Assembly (NCBI GenBank): GCA_035286665.1
Contig: DATECY010000020.1
Span: 1 to 19,637 of the forward strand
Direction: 5' to 3'
Length of the DNA: 19,637 nt
DNA from: RBG-16-68-21 sp035286665
Lineage (GTDB): Bacteria > Actinomycetota > Acidimicrobiia > Spongiisociales > UBA11373
Positions within the stretch are counted from its first letter, which is position 1; every line of letters starts with the position of its first letter. Of this stretch, positions 1-6,278 are shown in pieces. The position numbers were made by a program, and so were the translations under genes. The notes below the pieces were generated by a model. The model saw only the letters and a list, made by a program, of their open reading frames with translations. It was not told the origin of the DNA and did no database searches.

Positions 1-241
1 CGGCGGCATCGTTGGGAGTGGTGTGCTCTTTGGTCTCGGAGACGACTTGATAGCCGATCGCCGCCACCTCCTCCGAAGCCGATCCCAGGTCGAATCCGGC
101 GCCGGGGACACCGGTGGCGGTGCCGCGACGCCAATCGACACGCACCTCGGTCATCCCCGCCCGGGTGAACGCGACACCGACGGTGGCCTCACAGTCGTCG
201 CAGTGCATGCCTTCGATACTCAGTTCGAGCCGGTCGCCCAT
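1..241 (-). CDS. HMA-domain protein, N-terminal part (mercuric reductase or metal-transport ATPase), partial
   Basis: The reading frame starts at ATG 241-239 and is still open at the window edge, giving about 80 residues. Residues 8-20 read SIEGMHCDDCEAT, the GMxCxxC metal-binding loop of heavy-metal-associated (HMA) domains, and the domain closes with a typical AIGYQVV segment near residue 67. A linker rich in Thr/Glu follows, as expected when an HMA domain precedes a larger enzyme. A strong ribosome-binding site (GAGGTAGGAG) overlaps the stop codon of the upstream merR-type gene, and the two genes are 4 nt apart, so they are co-transcribed and coupled. An N-terminal HMA domain directly behind a metal MerR regulator fits MerA or a CopA/ZntA-type ATPase; a free copper chaperone would be nearly finished by here. 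The choice between these cannot be made from this fragment. Confidence 0.8.
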   Translation of the reverse strand, partial: MGDRLELSIEGMHCDDCEATVGVAFTRAGMTEVRVDWRRGTATGVPGAGFDLGSASEEVAAIGYQVVSETKEHTTPNDAA

Positions 242-245
242 GCTC

Positions 246-671
246 CTACCTCGTTCTTCTCGTGTTGGTGATGTTCCCGGCCTCGACGATGTGGCACACG
301 CAGCGGCCGCTAGGCCAGTCGTCGGCGACCTCCTCGGCAAGTTGTTGCAGCCGCATGAACTCGTCTCGAAGCACCTGGAGTTCGGCGATGCGGGACTCGA
401 TCGCCGTCGCCTCACGGGCGATGACCCTGCGGACCACTTCACATGGCACCTGGCCCCTGGTGCGCAGCTCGACGATCTGGCGCACGTCGTCGAGAGGTAT
501 CTCCAGATTGCGTGCTCTGCGGACGAACCTGAGCAGATCGACGTCCTCGTCGCTGTAGTCGCGGTACCCGGAATCGGTCCGCTCCGGACCTGGGAGCACG
601 CCCTGCTTCTCATAGAAGCGAATCGCGGTGGCCTCCAGGCCGGCCTCGGCAGCGGCTTCACCGATGCGCAT
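246..671 (-). CDS. MerR-family heavy-metal-responsive transcriptional regulator
   Basis: A 141-residue protein with the MerR winged-helix DNA-binding domain at residues 1-70 (MRIGEAAAEAG, then AIRFYEKQGVL and SGYRDYS, all standard MerR signatures), a long dimerisation helix at about 80-115 and a C-terminal metal loop. Cysteines sit at 77, 124 and 126 with His127; C77 lies where MerR, ZntR and CadR carry their first metal ligand, and the CHIVEA segment resembles the CSILEA end of ZntR. This supports sensing of a soft metal ion (Hg, Cd, Zn or Pb); the spacing does not match one characterised subtype exactly, so the metal is unknown. It is transcribed from its own operator-promoter just upstream and precedes the HMA-domain gene, the usual arrangement for an autoregulated resistance operon. 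The tail after the metal loop is Arg/Thr rich and not informative. Confidence 0.93.
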   Translation of the reverse strand: MRIGEAAAEAGLEATAIRFYEKQGVLPGPERTDSGYRDYSDEDVDLLRFVRRARNLEIPLDDVRQIVELRTRGQVPCEVVRRVIAREATAIESRIAELQVLRDEFMRLQQLAEEVADDWPSGRCVCHIVEAGNITNTRRTR

Positions 672-699
672 GGTGGGCTCTGTAGGTGTTCATGACCAC

Positions 700-730
700 A
701 CCCTAAACCTTCGAGTCACTCCAAGGTCAA
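700..730 (-). promoter_or_regulatory. MerR-type operator-promoter with 19-bp spacer
   Basis: Reading the minus strand, -35 TTGACC (730-725) and -10 TAGGGT (705-700) are separated by exactly 19 bp, the elongated spacer characteristic of promoters activated by MerR-family proteins through DNA distortion. The spacer region holds a 21-bp dyad (707-727): half-site ACCTTGGAGT, central G, half-site ACTCGAAGGT; 9 of 10 positions are symmetrical. The promoter points to the adjacent regulator gene, whose ATG lies 28 nt past the -10 box. Confidence 0.88.
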
Positions 731-1023
731 GGGGAAGGGATCGCGCTCCCCACACGAGTTCCTGGGTGTGAACGGCTCGAGTGCCGACCGCAGGTCGTCC
801 GGTGCGGAGCCGATACCCCCCGTCTCACATGGGGTGCCGTCCCGACATGGCGCAAGACGGCCTTTGGCTGAACGCGCCGCCTAACCGTTGCGGCTGCCCT
901 CCCCGGCCCCGGCCACGACAGGAGGCGCCCCCGGCCGAAAGTCGCCGGCTGTCACCGGGTCGATCTGTGGCTTCGACCGACGCTCTCGATCATCCGCATC
1001 ACTCCCTCTCCGTCATCCTCTGC
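731..1023. other. Intergenic stretch without a supportable gene
   Basis: About 290 bases separate the metal promoter from the end of the sulfur operon. Frames crossing it are either short or shadows. On the minus strand two tiny overlapping frames (15 and 24 codons) follow the dsrE stop, but neither resembles a protein. No convincing terminator, RNA gene or repeat was seen. Confidence 0.5.
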
Positions 1024-1536
1024 CTACACGAACAGTTGGACGTCTGCCTCGGCGGCGAAGTCGAGGAAGGCCGCAGCCCCCGCGATGTCGCACCCCTGGA
1101 TGAGGTCCGACTCCTCGACGCCCATCACTCCCATCGTGGTCGAGCACGCAAAGAAGGTCACGTCCAGTGCCTGGGTCATTTCGATGAACTCGGCGATGGT
1201 CGGCATGTTGGCCTTCTTCATCCACTTCTTCATGACGGCCGTGGCGGCAGCCGTTGCCCCCGGGATCGCGCCGAGCAGGTTGGGCACCTTCAACGGCCCC
1301 GCCGGGTTCGCCAGCGACGCCACCTTGAGCTTGTCGAAGCGGTCCTTGTGCAGGATGTCGAGGCCGTAGAAGGTGAAGTAGATGCCGACTTCCCAACCGA
1401 GGCTGGCTGCGGTCGCGGCCAGGATCAGGGGAGGGTACGCCTGGTCGAGAGTCCCTTTGGAGGCGACCAGCGCCAGCCGCTTGCGCTTCGCCTTCTTGTC
1501 CGGGACGATCTCGGCGGCTGCGGTGGCGGTTGTCAT
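1024..1536 (-). CDS. DsrE/DsrF/DrsH-like sulfur-carrier protein (DsrE2 type)
   Basis: A 170-residue protein. After a charged N-terminal leader (1-20), RLALVASKGTLDQAYPPLILA and a following Ala-rich helix form the first strand and helix of the DsrE fold. The C-terminal third carries FFACSTTMGVMG and DLIQGCDIAGAAAF, placing cysteines at 131 and 149; the first is at the position used for persulfide binding in DsrE-like proteins. DsrE2 proteins pass sulfane sulfur between TusA and other carriers or enzymes. The start codon overlaps the end of the TusA gene by 4 bp (ATGA type), which fits coupled translation and a shared sulfur relay. It is the last gene of the operon. It could serve sulfide/thiosulfate metabolism, tRNA thiolation or cofactor sulfuration; the context cannot say which. 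Family assignment is firm, the physiological role is inferred. Confidence 0.88.
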   Translation of the reverse strand: MTTATAAAEIVPDKKAKRKRLALVASKGTLDQAYPPLILAATAASLGWEVGIYFTFYGLDILHKDRFDKLKVASLANPAGPLKVPNLLGAIPGATAAATAVMKKWMKKANMPTIAEFIEMTQALDVTFFACSTTMGVMGVEESDLIQGCDIAGAAAFLDFAAEADVQLFV

Positions 1537-1784
1537 GGTTGTGGTCCCTTTTCGATCCAGAACACCTGGGTGGCCTCTCGCTCTTCGACGCCTCGGAGGA
1601 TGTCGCCGCGCTGGCGTGCCAGCGCCGGAATGTCGGCGAGGGATCCGGGGTCGGTGCAGATCAGTTCGAGGACCTCACCCGCCTCGAGCCGTTTGAGCGC
1701 CATCGCTGCCTTGTAGACCGGGAGCGGGCAGAGCAGTCCGCTCGTGTCGAGCGTGTCGGCCACGGAGAGCTGCGGGTTGGTCAT
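1533..1784 (-). CDS. tusA: TusA-family sulfurtransferase
   Basis: An 83-residue protein matching the usual TusA length. Residues 13-24 contain LDTSGLLCPLPV, the CPxP signature with the persulfide-carrying Cys19, followed by VYKAAMALKRLEAGEVLEL and CTDPGSLADIPALARQRG, typical of the TusA/SirA/YeeD beta-alpha fold. TusA binds sulfane sulfur as a persulfide and hands it to acceptors such as DsrE proteins. A ribosome-binding site (AAAGGA) lies 7 nt upstream of the ATG, 11 nt after the stop of the cysteine-synthase-like gene, and the dsrE-type gene overlaps its end by 4 bp. Placement between a PLP sulfur enzyme and DsrE2 suggests it links the two. The symbol tusA is used in the family sense; a tRNA-thiolation role is not implied. 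Confidence 0.93.
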   Translation of the reverse strand: MTNPQLSVADTLDTSGLLCPLPVYKAAMALKRLEAGEVLELICTDPGSLADIPALARQRGDILRGVEEREATQVFWIEKGPQP

Positions 1785-1795
1785 GTTCGGTCCTT

Positions 1796-2773
1796 TCAGA
1801 TCCGCGGCAGACCCTCGTCACCGAGGATGTCCCCGAAGAAGCTGGTGTACTTGAAGCCGGAGTCGGGAGAGATCCCGACGATGAGCCCACCGCCGTCGAG
1901 ACGGTGGGCCGCAGCGACGACCGCACCGGTGGACGGTCCGACCATGAGGCCCTCCTCGCGATAGAGGCGTCGGGTGAACCCGTAGGCGTCGTCGTCGTCG
2001 ACACGGATGACGTCGTCGATCACGTCCCGGTCGAGGATCGAGGGCTCTTTCGCCTCCTGAAACGACTTGAGGCCGGGAAGTCGATGCCCCTTCTGCGGTT
2101 CGACACCGATCACCCTGATCGTGGGATCTTGTTCCTTGAGGTACCGGCCGATCCCGGTGATCGTCCCACAGGTGCCGAACCCGGTGACGAAGGTCCGCAC
2201 CCTGCCTTCGGTCTGGTTCCAGATCTCGGGGCCGGTCGTCTCGTAGTGGGCGCGAACGTTGTCGGGGTTCTCGTATTGGTTCACCATCGCGTAGCGGGTG
2301 CCGTTCTCGGAGGCGGCAAGCGATCGGGCCAGCGCGATGGCGCCGTCCTTCGGATGGTCGACCGGGCACAGGTCGTCGGGGGTCTCCCATACCTCTGCGC
2401 CGAGCATGCGGAGCAGGACCTTCTTCTCTTCCGGCACACCGTCGGGGATCGTCACCGTCAGCGGGATGCCCATGAGTGCCGCCAGCGCAGCCAGAGCGAT
2501 GCCGGTGTTTCCCGACGTGGCCTCGACCAGTTCCTTGCCTTCGAGTTCCCCGCGCTCAACCATGCCGGCCAGCAGGTAGGCGGCGGTGCGGTCCTTGATC
2601 GAGCCGAACGGACTCATCCATTCGAGCTTCAGGTACAGCTCCGTGGTCGCCGGTGTGACCCGGTTGAGGCGCACGAGTGGTGTCGGATCCGCAGGGCGCG
2701 CCACCAGATCCCGGATGTCGTCGTAACGACGGACGCTCCGGTCGGTTGTGAGATGTGTCAGGTGTGTGGTCAC
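1796..2773 (-). CDS. PLP-dependent cysteine synthase family protein
   Basis: A 325-residue fold-type II PLP enzyme. Residues 54-62 (SPFGSIKDR) hold the Schiff-base Lys60; SGNTGIA at 88-93 binds the substrate carboxylate; GFGTCGTITGIGRYL at 198-212 is the phosphate-binding loop, and VGPSTGAV near 278 lines the PLP pyridine. Cysteine synthases make L-cysteine from O-acetylserine or O-phosphoserine plus a sulfur donor. The loop reads GTCGT where most CysK/CysM proteins have GTGGT. I chose the GTG at 2773 because GGAGG (2781-2785) lies 7 nt upstream; an ATG 39 nt further out has no comparable site. It is the first gene of the operon with TusA and DsrE2, so the donor may be protein-bound persulfide rather than free sulfide (inference). 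It may instead act as a desulfhydrase or cystathionine beta-synthase-like enzyme. Confidence 0.88.
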   Translation of the reverse strand: MTTHLTHLTTDRSVRRYDDIRDLVARPADPTPLVRLNRVTPATTELYLKLEWMSPFGSIKDRTAAYLLAGMVERGELEGKELVEATSGNTGIALAALAALMGIPLTVTIPDGVPEEKKVLLRMLGAEVWETPDDLCPVDHPKDGAIALARSLAASENGTRYAMVNQYENPDNVRAHYETTGPEIWNQTEGRVRTFVTGFGTCGTITGIGRYLKEQDPTIRVIGVEPQKGHRLPGLKSFQEAKEPSILDRDVIDDVIRVDDDDAYGFTRRLYREEGLMVGPSTGAVVAAAHRLDGGGLIVGISPDSGFKYTSFFGDILGDEGLPRI

Positions 2774-2845
2774 GGAAGGTCCTCCGGGGTTCTGGTAACA
2801 CGAAAGCCTCACGGCGTATTCCTGCGCCGGTCCTCAAACGGACAA

Positions 2846-3050
2846 CGCGAACCACGCCGAATTGGAAGGCCCACGGTCGGCTGGGTAGGGACCCGGCCGA
2901 CACCGCGATGAGGCGCCAGCCGAAGAGCCATGAACTCGTGGGCCTGACCGGCCAAAACGCGAACCACGCCGAATTGGAAGGCCCACGGTCGGCCGGGTAG
3001 GGACCCGGCCGACACCGCGATGAGGCGTCAGCCGAAGAGCCATGAACGGG
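2846..3050 (+). repeat. Two tandem copies of a ~112-bp structured repeat (family A)
   Basis: Copy 1 spans 2846-2957 and copy 2 2958-3050, with an offset of 112 bp and near identity. Each copy contains a hairpin: in copy 1 TCGGCTGGGT (2877-2886), loop AGGG, then ACCCGGCCGA (2891-2900), with one G-T wobble; in copy 2 the same stem is a perfect 10-bp inverted repeat (2989-2998 and 3003-3012). In copy 1 an outer pair GGCCCACG (2868-2875) and CGTGGGCC (2937-2944) encloses it. The second copy ends where tRNA-Leu begins. Three more copies in inverted orientation occur at 16420-16759. No open frame here looks protein coding. Confidence 0.9.
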
Positions 3051-3134
<84 letters not shown>

Positions 3135-3162
3135 GTGGAGGGCGGCATCGTACCACCCGGCA

Positions 3163-3190
3163 TTTCACCGATTCCGCGCACCGGTACCCT
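3163..3190 (+). promoter_or_regulatory. Probable promoter of the fhaA operon, leaderless type
   Basis: TTTCAC (3163-3168) and TACCCT (3185-3190) are 16 bp apart, and the -10 box ends 7 nt before the ATG at 3198. There is no Shine-Dalgarno sequence between them, so transcription probably starts at or next to the start codon. Confidence 0.55.
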
Positions 3191-3197
3191 TGCCGGA

Positions 3198-3857
3198 ATG
3201 GGTCTGGCCCGCGGCATGGAACGCCGCCTCGAGCGTCTCGTCGACGGCCTCGCCGCCCGGCTCTTCCGCGGCCGCGTGCACCCGATCGAGCTGGGCGCGC
3301 GCCTCGTGCGCGAGGCTGATCTCAATCTCTTCGACACCCCGGGCGGCCCGGGCGCACCCAACGCCTACCGGGTGCTGTTGGGTGGGGAGGCCGACGACGA
3401 CGGCGCACTCGACGCCGTATCCCGCGAACTCGCCCAATACGTGGAGGATGCCGCCGCGGACCGCGGGTGGCGCCTCGAGGGCCCCGCCCGCGTCGACGTG
3501 GCGTTCGTACCGGGTGATCGGGCCTCCGATGTCGGGATCGAAGTCGCCGTGGAGCCCGGCAAGCGGGAGGCGTGGGCACTCCTGACGCCGCTTGGCGGCG
3601 GACCGGCCGTCGAGGTCTGCTTCAACCGGTCGACCGTCGGGCGCTCCGGCACGTGTGACGTACACGTCCCCACCGAAGACGTGTCCCGGCGCCATGCCCT
3701 CATCTGGCAGGAGGCCGGTTCGGTGTGGGTGGTCGATCTCGGCTCCTCCAACGGCACCTTTCTCAATGGAGAGGCGGTGGTTGGGGCCGCCGCGATGATC
3801 GACGGGGATCGAGTCGCCTTCGGCGACACCGAGTTCACCTTCGGACCCGTGACCTGA
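3198..3857 (+). CDS. fhaA: FhaA-like protein (DUF3662 and FHA domains)
   Basis: A 219-residue cytosolic protein. Residues 1-110 form the FhaA N-terminal domain (MERRLERLVDGLAARLFRGRV, then HPIELGARLVREAD), and residues 150-219 an FHA domain with VGRSGTCDVHV, SRRHA and DLGSSNGTFLNGE, the phosphothreonine-binding loops. In mycobacteria FhaA binds phosphorylated MviN and other PknB targets and tunes peptidoglycan synthesis at poles and septa. M. tuberculosis FhaA is about 527 residues because of a long linker; here the two domains are nearly adjacent. ATG 3198 is preferred because homologous N termini begin with this Met and a -10 box lies 7 nt before it; the frame stays open upstream to 3135. 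Its stop TGA overlaps the ATG of fhaB by one base. First gene of the kinase operon. Confidence 0.93.
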   Translation: MGLARGMERRLERLVDGLAARLFRGRVHPIELGARLVREADLNLFDTPGGPGAPNAYRVLLGGEADDDGALDAVSRELAQYVEDAAADRGWRLEGPARVDVAFVPGDRASDVGIEVAVEPGKREAWALLTPLGGGPAVEVCFNRSTVGRSGTCDVHVPTEDVSRRHALIWQEAGSVWVVDLGSSNGTFLNGEAVVGAAAMIDGDRVAFGDTEFTFGPVT

Positions 3858-4285
3858 TGTCCTCCATGGTGGTGAACCTCCTCAAGGTCGCCGTGGTCGG
3901 CGTCATCTACCTGTTCCTCTGGTTCGTGGCCAGAGCCGTGCGCTCTCAGGTGATCGCGCCATCTCCGCAGGCCAAGCAGGGCCGCACCCCGGTCGCGGAC
4001 ATCCCGGTGCTGATCGGCATGTCCCCCGATCCCATGGCGGGACGGCGAATGGAAGTAAGAAGGACGCTCGTGATCGGACGGAGCGACGCCGCCGACGTCG
4101 TCATCGACGATGGCTTCGCCTCGGAGAGACACGCCAGGTTCGAGAACGTCGATGGCATCCTCTTCGTCGACGACCTCGGCTCGACCAACGGGACGTTCGT
4201 CAACGGAGAGCGGATCGGCGAGCGCACCCGACTGGCCCAGGGCGACACCGTGCGGGTCGGCGGGACCATCATGGAGGCCCGATGA
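3857..4285 (+). CDS. fhaB: FhaB/FipA-like membrane FHA-domain protein
   Basis: A 142-residue protein. A transmembrane helix occupies residues 5-27 (NLLKVAVVGVIYLFLWFVA) followed by a positively charged stretch, so the rest is cytosolic. The FHA domain (about 64-142) carries VIGRSDAADVVI, SERHARF and DDLGSTNGTFVNGERIG, with the conserved Arg, Ser, His and Asn that grip phosphothreonine. In mycobacteria FhaB (FipA) is a PknB substrate linked to FtsZ/FtsQ during division, especially under oxidative stress. The start at ATG 3857 overlaps the fhaA stop (TGATG), and its own stop overlaps the pstP start by 4 bp. Longer upstream extension of the frame lies inside fhaA and is not used. Confidence 0.93.
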   Translation: MSSMVVNLLKVAVVGVIYLFLWFVARAVRSQVIAPSPQAKQGRTPVADIPVLIGMSPDPMAGRRMEVRRTLVIGRSDAADVVIDDGFASERHARFENVDGILFVDDLGSTNGTFVNGERIGERTRLAQGDTVRVGGTIMEAR

Positions 4286-4992
4286 AGTTCTCGTGGGCAA
4301 CCGCCACCGACCCGGGACGGGTACGCGATCACAACGAGGACTCCGTGTGGCCGGAGCCTGGACATGGCGAGGCTGCCGAGCCGATCGTCGTTGCGGTCGC
4401 CGACGGCATGGGCGGCCACGCCGGCGGCGAAGTCGCCAGCCGGACCGCGATCGAAACCGCGACGACCGTTGGCGGCAGCCCCGTGGTCAGGGTGCAGGCG
4501 GCCAACCTCGCCGTCCTCGATGCCGCATCGCATCGGCCTCGCCTCGCCGGGATGGGTACGACCCTCACCCTCGCCCTGCTCGAATCCGATGGTCACGCCG
4601 AGATGGCCCACGTCGGCGACAGCAGGGCGTACCTCGTCCGCGAGGACACGCTCACCCAGATCACCGACGATCACTCCTACGTCGCCGAGATGATGGCCGC
4701 CGGGCGAATGACCCCTGCGGAGGCCGAGGTCCATCCTTATCGAAGCGTCGTCACTCGGGCCGTCGGTCTCGAGACGATCGTCGACGTCGACACCCTCTCC
4801 TTCGACCTCGCCGTCGGCGATCGCGTGCTCATCTGCTCCGACGGCCTCACCAACATGCTCGATGATCCGACGATTGGAGGCATCCTCTCGGGTGGTGGCG
4901 ATCCGAAGACGACCGCCGAGGCCCTCGTCGCCGCGGCGAACACCGCGGGTGGCGTCGACAACATCACCGTCGTCGTCGTGGACGTCATGTGA
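4282..4992 (+). CDS. pstP: PP2C-family Ser/Thr protein phosphatase PstP (short form)
   Basis: A 236-residue metal-dependent phosphatase with all main PPM motifs: RVRDHNEDS (residues 14-22), VADGMGGHAGGE (39-50), GMGTTLTL, AHVGDSRAYL, ITDDHS, SDGLTN and GGVDNITVVVV near the C terminus; the aspartates of DGMGG, SDG and DN coordinate Mn/Mg. It dephosphorylates PknB and its substrates. M. tuberculosis PstP is about 514 residues with a linker, transmembrane helix and extracellular domain; this protein stops right after the catalytic domain, so it should be cytosolic. GGAGG lies 5 nt upstream of the ATG. It overlaps fhaB and rodA by 4 bp each, consistent with coupled translation inside the operon. 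Confidence 0.95.
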   Translation: MKFSWATATDPGRVRDHNEDSVWPEPGHGEAAEPIVVAVADGMGGHAGGEVASRTAIETATTVGGSPVVRVQAANLAVLDAASHRPRLAGMGTTLTLALLESDGHAEMAHVGDSRAYLVREDTLTQITDDHSYVAEMMAAGRMTPAEAEVHPYRSVVTRAVGLETIVDVDTLSFDLAVGDRVLICSDGLTNMLDDPTIGGILSGGGDPKTTAEALVAAANTAGGVDNITVVVVDVM

Positions 4993-6278
4993 CAGAACGC
5001 GCCGAGGTGATGCTCATCGCAGTCGCCGCAGCGATGGCGGGCATCGGTGTCGGGATCGTGACCTACGCCGACGACGGGACGATCACGATCGACGCTTTCG
5101 CAGCGCTTGCGGCACACCTGGCGGCTTTCTGGGGACTTCTCGCAGCGATCCGCCGGTGGGCGCCGGATGCCAGCCGCCTCCTGCTCGCACCGGTCGCGCT
5201 CATCACCGCACTCGGGGCCATCGAGGTGTTTCGGATCGATCCGGACCTCGGCCGACTGCAACGCTGGTGGCTGCTGCTGGGAGCGGTGATCGCCATGGCC
5301 GTGCTCGCTCTGTTGGCCAATCGCGGGCTGGAGGTGCTGCGCAGATACCGGTACCTGTTTCTCGCCGGGGCTCTCGGCCTCCTTCTCCTGCCGCTGCTGC
5401 CATCGGGGTGGCCCCTCGGGGGGGCCACCATCAACGGCTCGCGGCTCTGGGTGCGGCTCCACCTCGGCGATCGATCGCTCTCGTTCCAACCCGGCGAGGG
5501 GGCGAAGGTGCTCCTCGTCGTGTTCCTCGCCTCGTACCTGGCCGACACCTGGCGCGGCCTCGCTGCAATGCCCCGTTCTCTGGGCCCGCTGCGCCTGCCC
5601 GAGCCACGGCAACTCCTCCCCGTGCTGATCGCCTTCGGGGTGTCCCTCATGGTCCTCGCCTACCAGCGAGACCTGGGCGCATCGCTGCTGTTGTTCGTCG
5701 TGTTCATGCTCATGCTCTTCGTGGCCACCGCCCGGCCCACCTACCTGGTGGCAGGGGGCCTCCTCGCCGTCGGGGGTGCGTTCGGAGCCATGTCGGCCTT
5801 CGATCACGTCGCGCTCCGGGTGTCGGCGTGGCTGCACCCCTTCTCCGACTTCGCAGGGAGCGGCTATCAGGTCGCGCAGGGGATGTTCGCGTTGTCCTAC
5901 GCCGGGGTCTTCGGGTCGGGCATCGGCAACGGTGCCCCCTATCTCATCCCGGCGGCAGCCACCGACTACATCTACGTCGCCATCGTCGAGGAGATGGGGC
6001 TCGCAACGGGACTGGCGATGCTCGCCGCGTACGCCCTCGTCGTGTCGGTCGGGTTCGGCATCGCGGTGCGCGCTGCCGATCGTTTCCGCTCGCTCCTCGC
6101 CGCCGGGCTCACCATCACCCTGGCGGTACAGACGCTCCTCATCGTCGGCGGGGTGACCCGGCTGCTTCCTCTCACCGGTATCACGCTCCCCTTCGCCTCC
6201 TACGGGGGTTCGTCGCTGCTCGCCAACATGACGATCGTGGCGCTCTTGGCACGCGTCTCCCATGAGGAGCGATCGTGA
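4989..6278 (+). CDS. rodA: RodA/FtsW-family SEDS peptidoglycan glycosyltransferase
   Basis: A 429-residue polytopic membrane protein, nearly hydrophobic throughout and consistent with the family's set of ten or more helices. Family marks include FQPGEGAKVLLV (about 165), YQRDLGASLLLFVVF with the catalytic-region Asp, the GSGYQVAQGMFALSYAGVFGSG-type extracellular segment, IVEEMGL, and YGGSSLLANM near the C terminus. SEDS proteins polymerise lipid II into glycan strands and work with a class B PBP, here the next gene. Location beside pbpA and pstP, as in mycobacteria, favours RodA over FtsW. Start is GTG 4989, overlapping the pstP stop (GTGA), and the end overlaps pbpA by 4 bp. Confidence 0.93.
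   Translation: MTERAEVMLIAVAAAMAGIGVGIVTYADDGTITIDAFAALAAHLAAFWGLLAAIRRWAPDASRLLLAPVALITALGAIEVFRIDPDLGRLQRWWLLLGAVIAMAVLALLANRGLEVLRRYRYLFLAGALGLLLLPLLPSGWPLGGATINGSRLWVRLHLGDRSLSFQPGEGAKVLLVVFLASYLADTWRGLAAMPRSLGPLRLPEPRQLLPVLIAFGVSLMVLAYQRDLGASLLLFVVFMLMLFVATARPTYLVAGGLLAVGGAFGAMSAFDHVALRVSAWLHPFSDFAGSGYQVAQGMFALSYAGVFGSGIGNGAPYLIPAAATDYIYVAIVEEMGLATGLAMLAAYALVVSVGFGIAVRAADRFRSLLAAGLTITLAVQTLLIVGGVTRLLPLTGITLPFASYGGSSLLANMTIVALLARVSHEERS

Noticed and set aside
781..1716. Long 311-codon plus-strand frame
   Set aside because: It runs antisense through the clear DsrE2 and TusA genes; Arg/Pro/Gly-rich low-complexity product typical of antisense frames in GC-rich DNA.
2774..2845. Riboswitch (SAM or similar) upstream of the cysteine-synthase-like gene
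   Set aside because: The space before the ribosome-binding site is about 60 nt before the repeat begins, with no recognisable aptamer core.
2846..3050. CRISPR array
   Set aside because: Units are about 112 bp and adjacent, without short repeats separated by unique spacers, and no cas genes are present.
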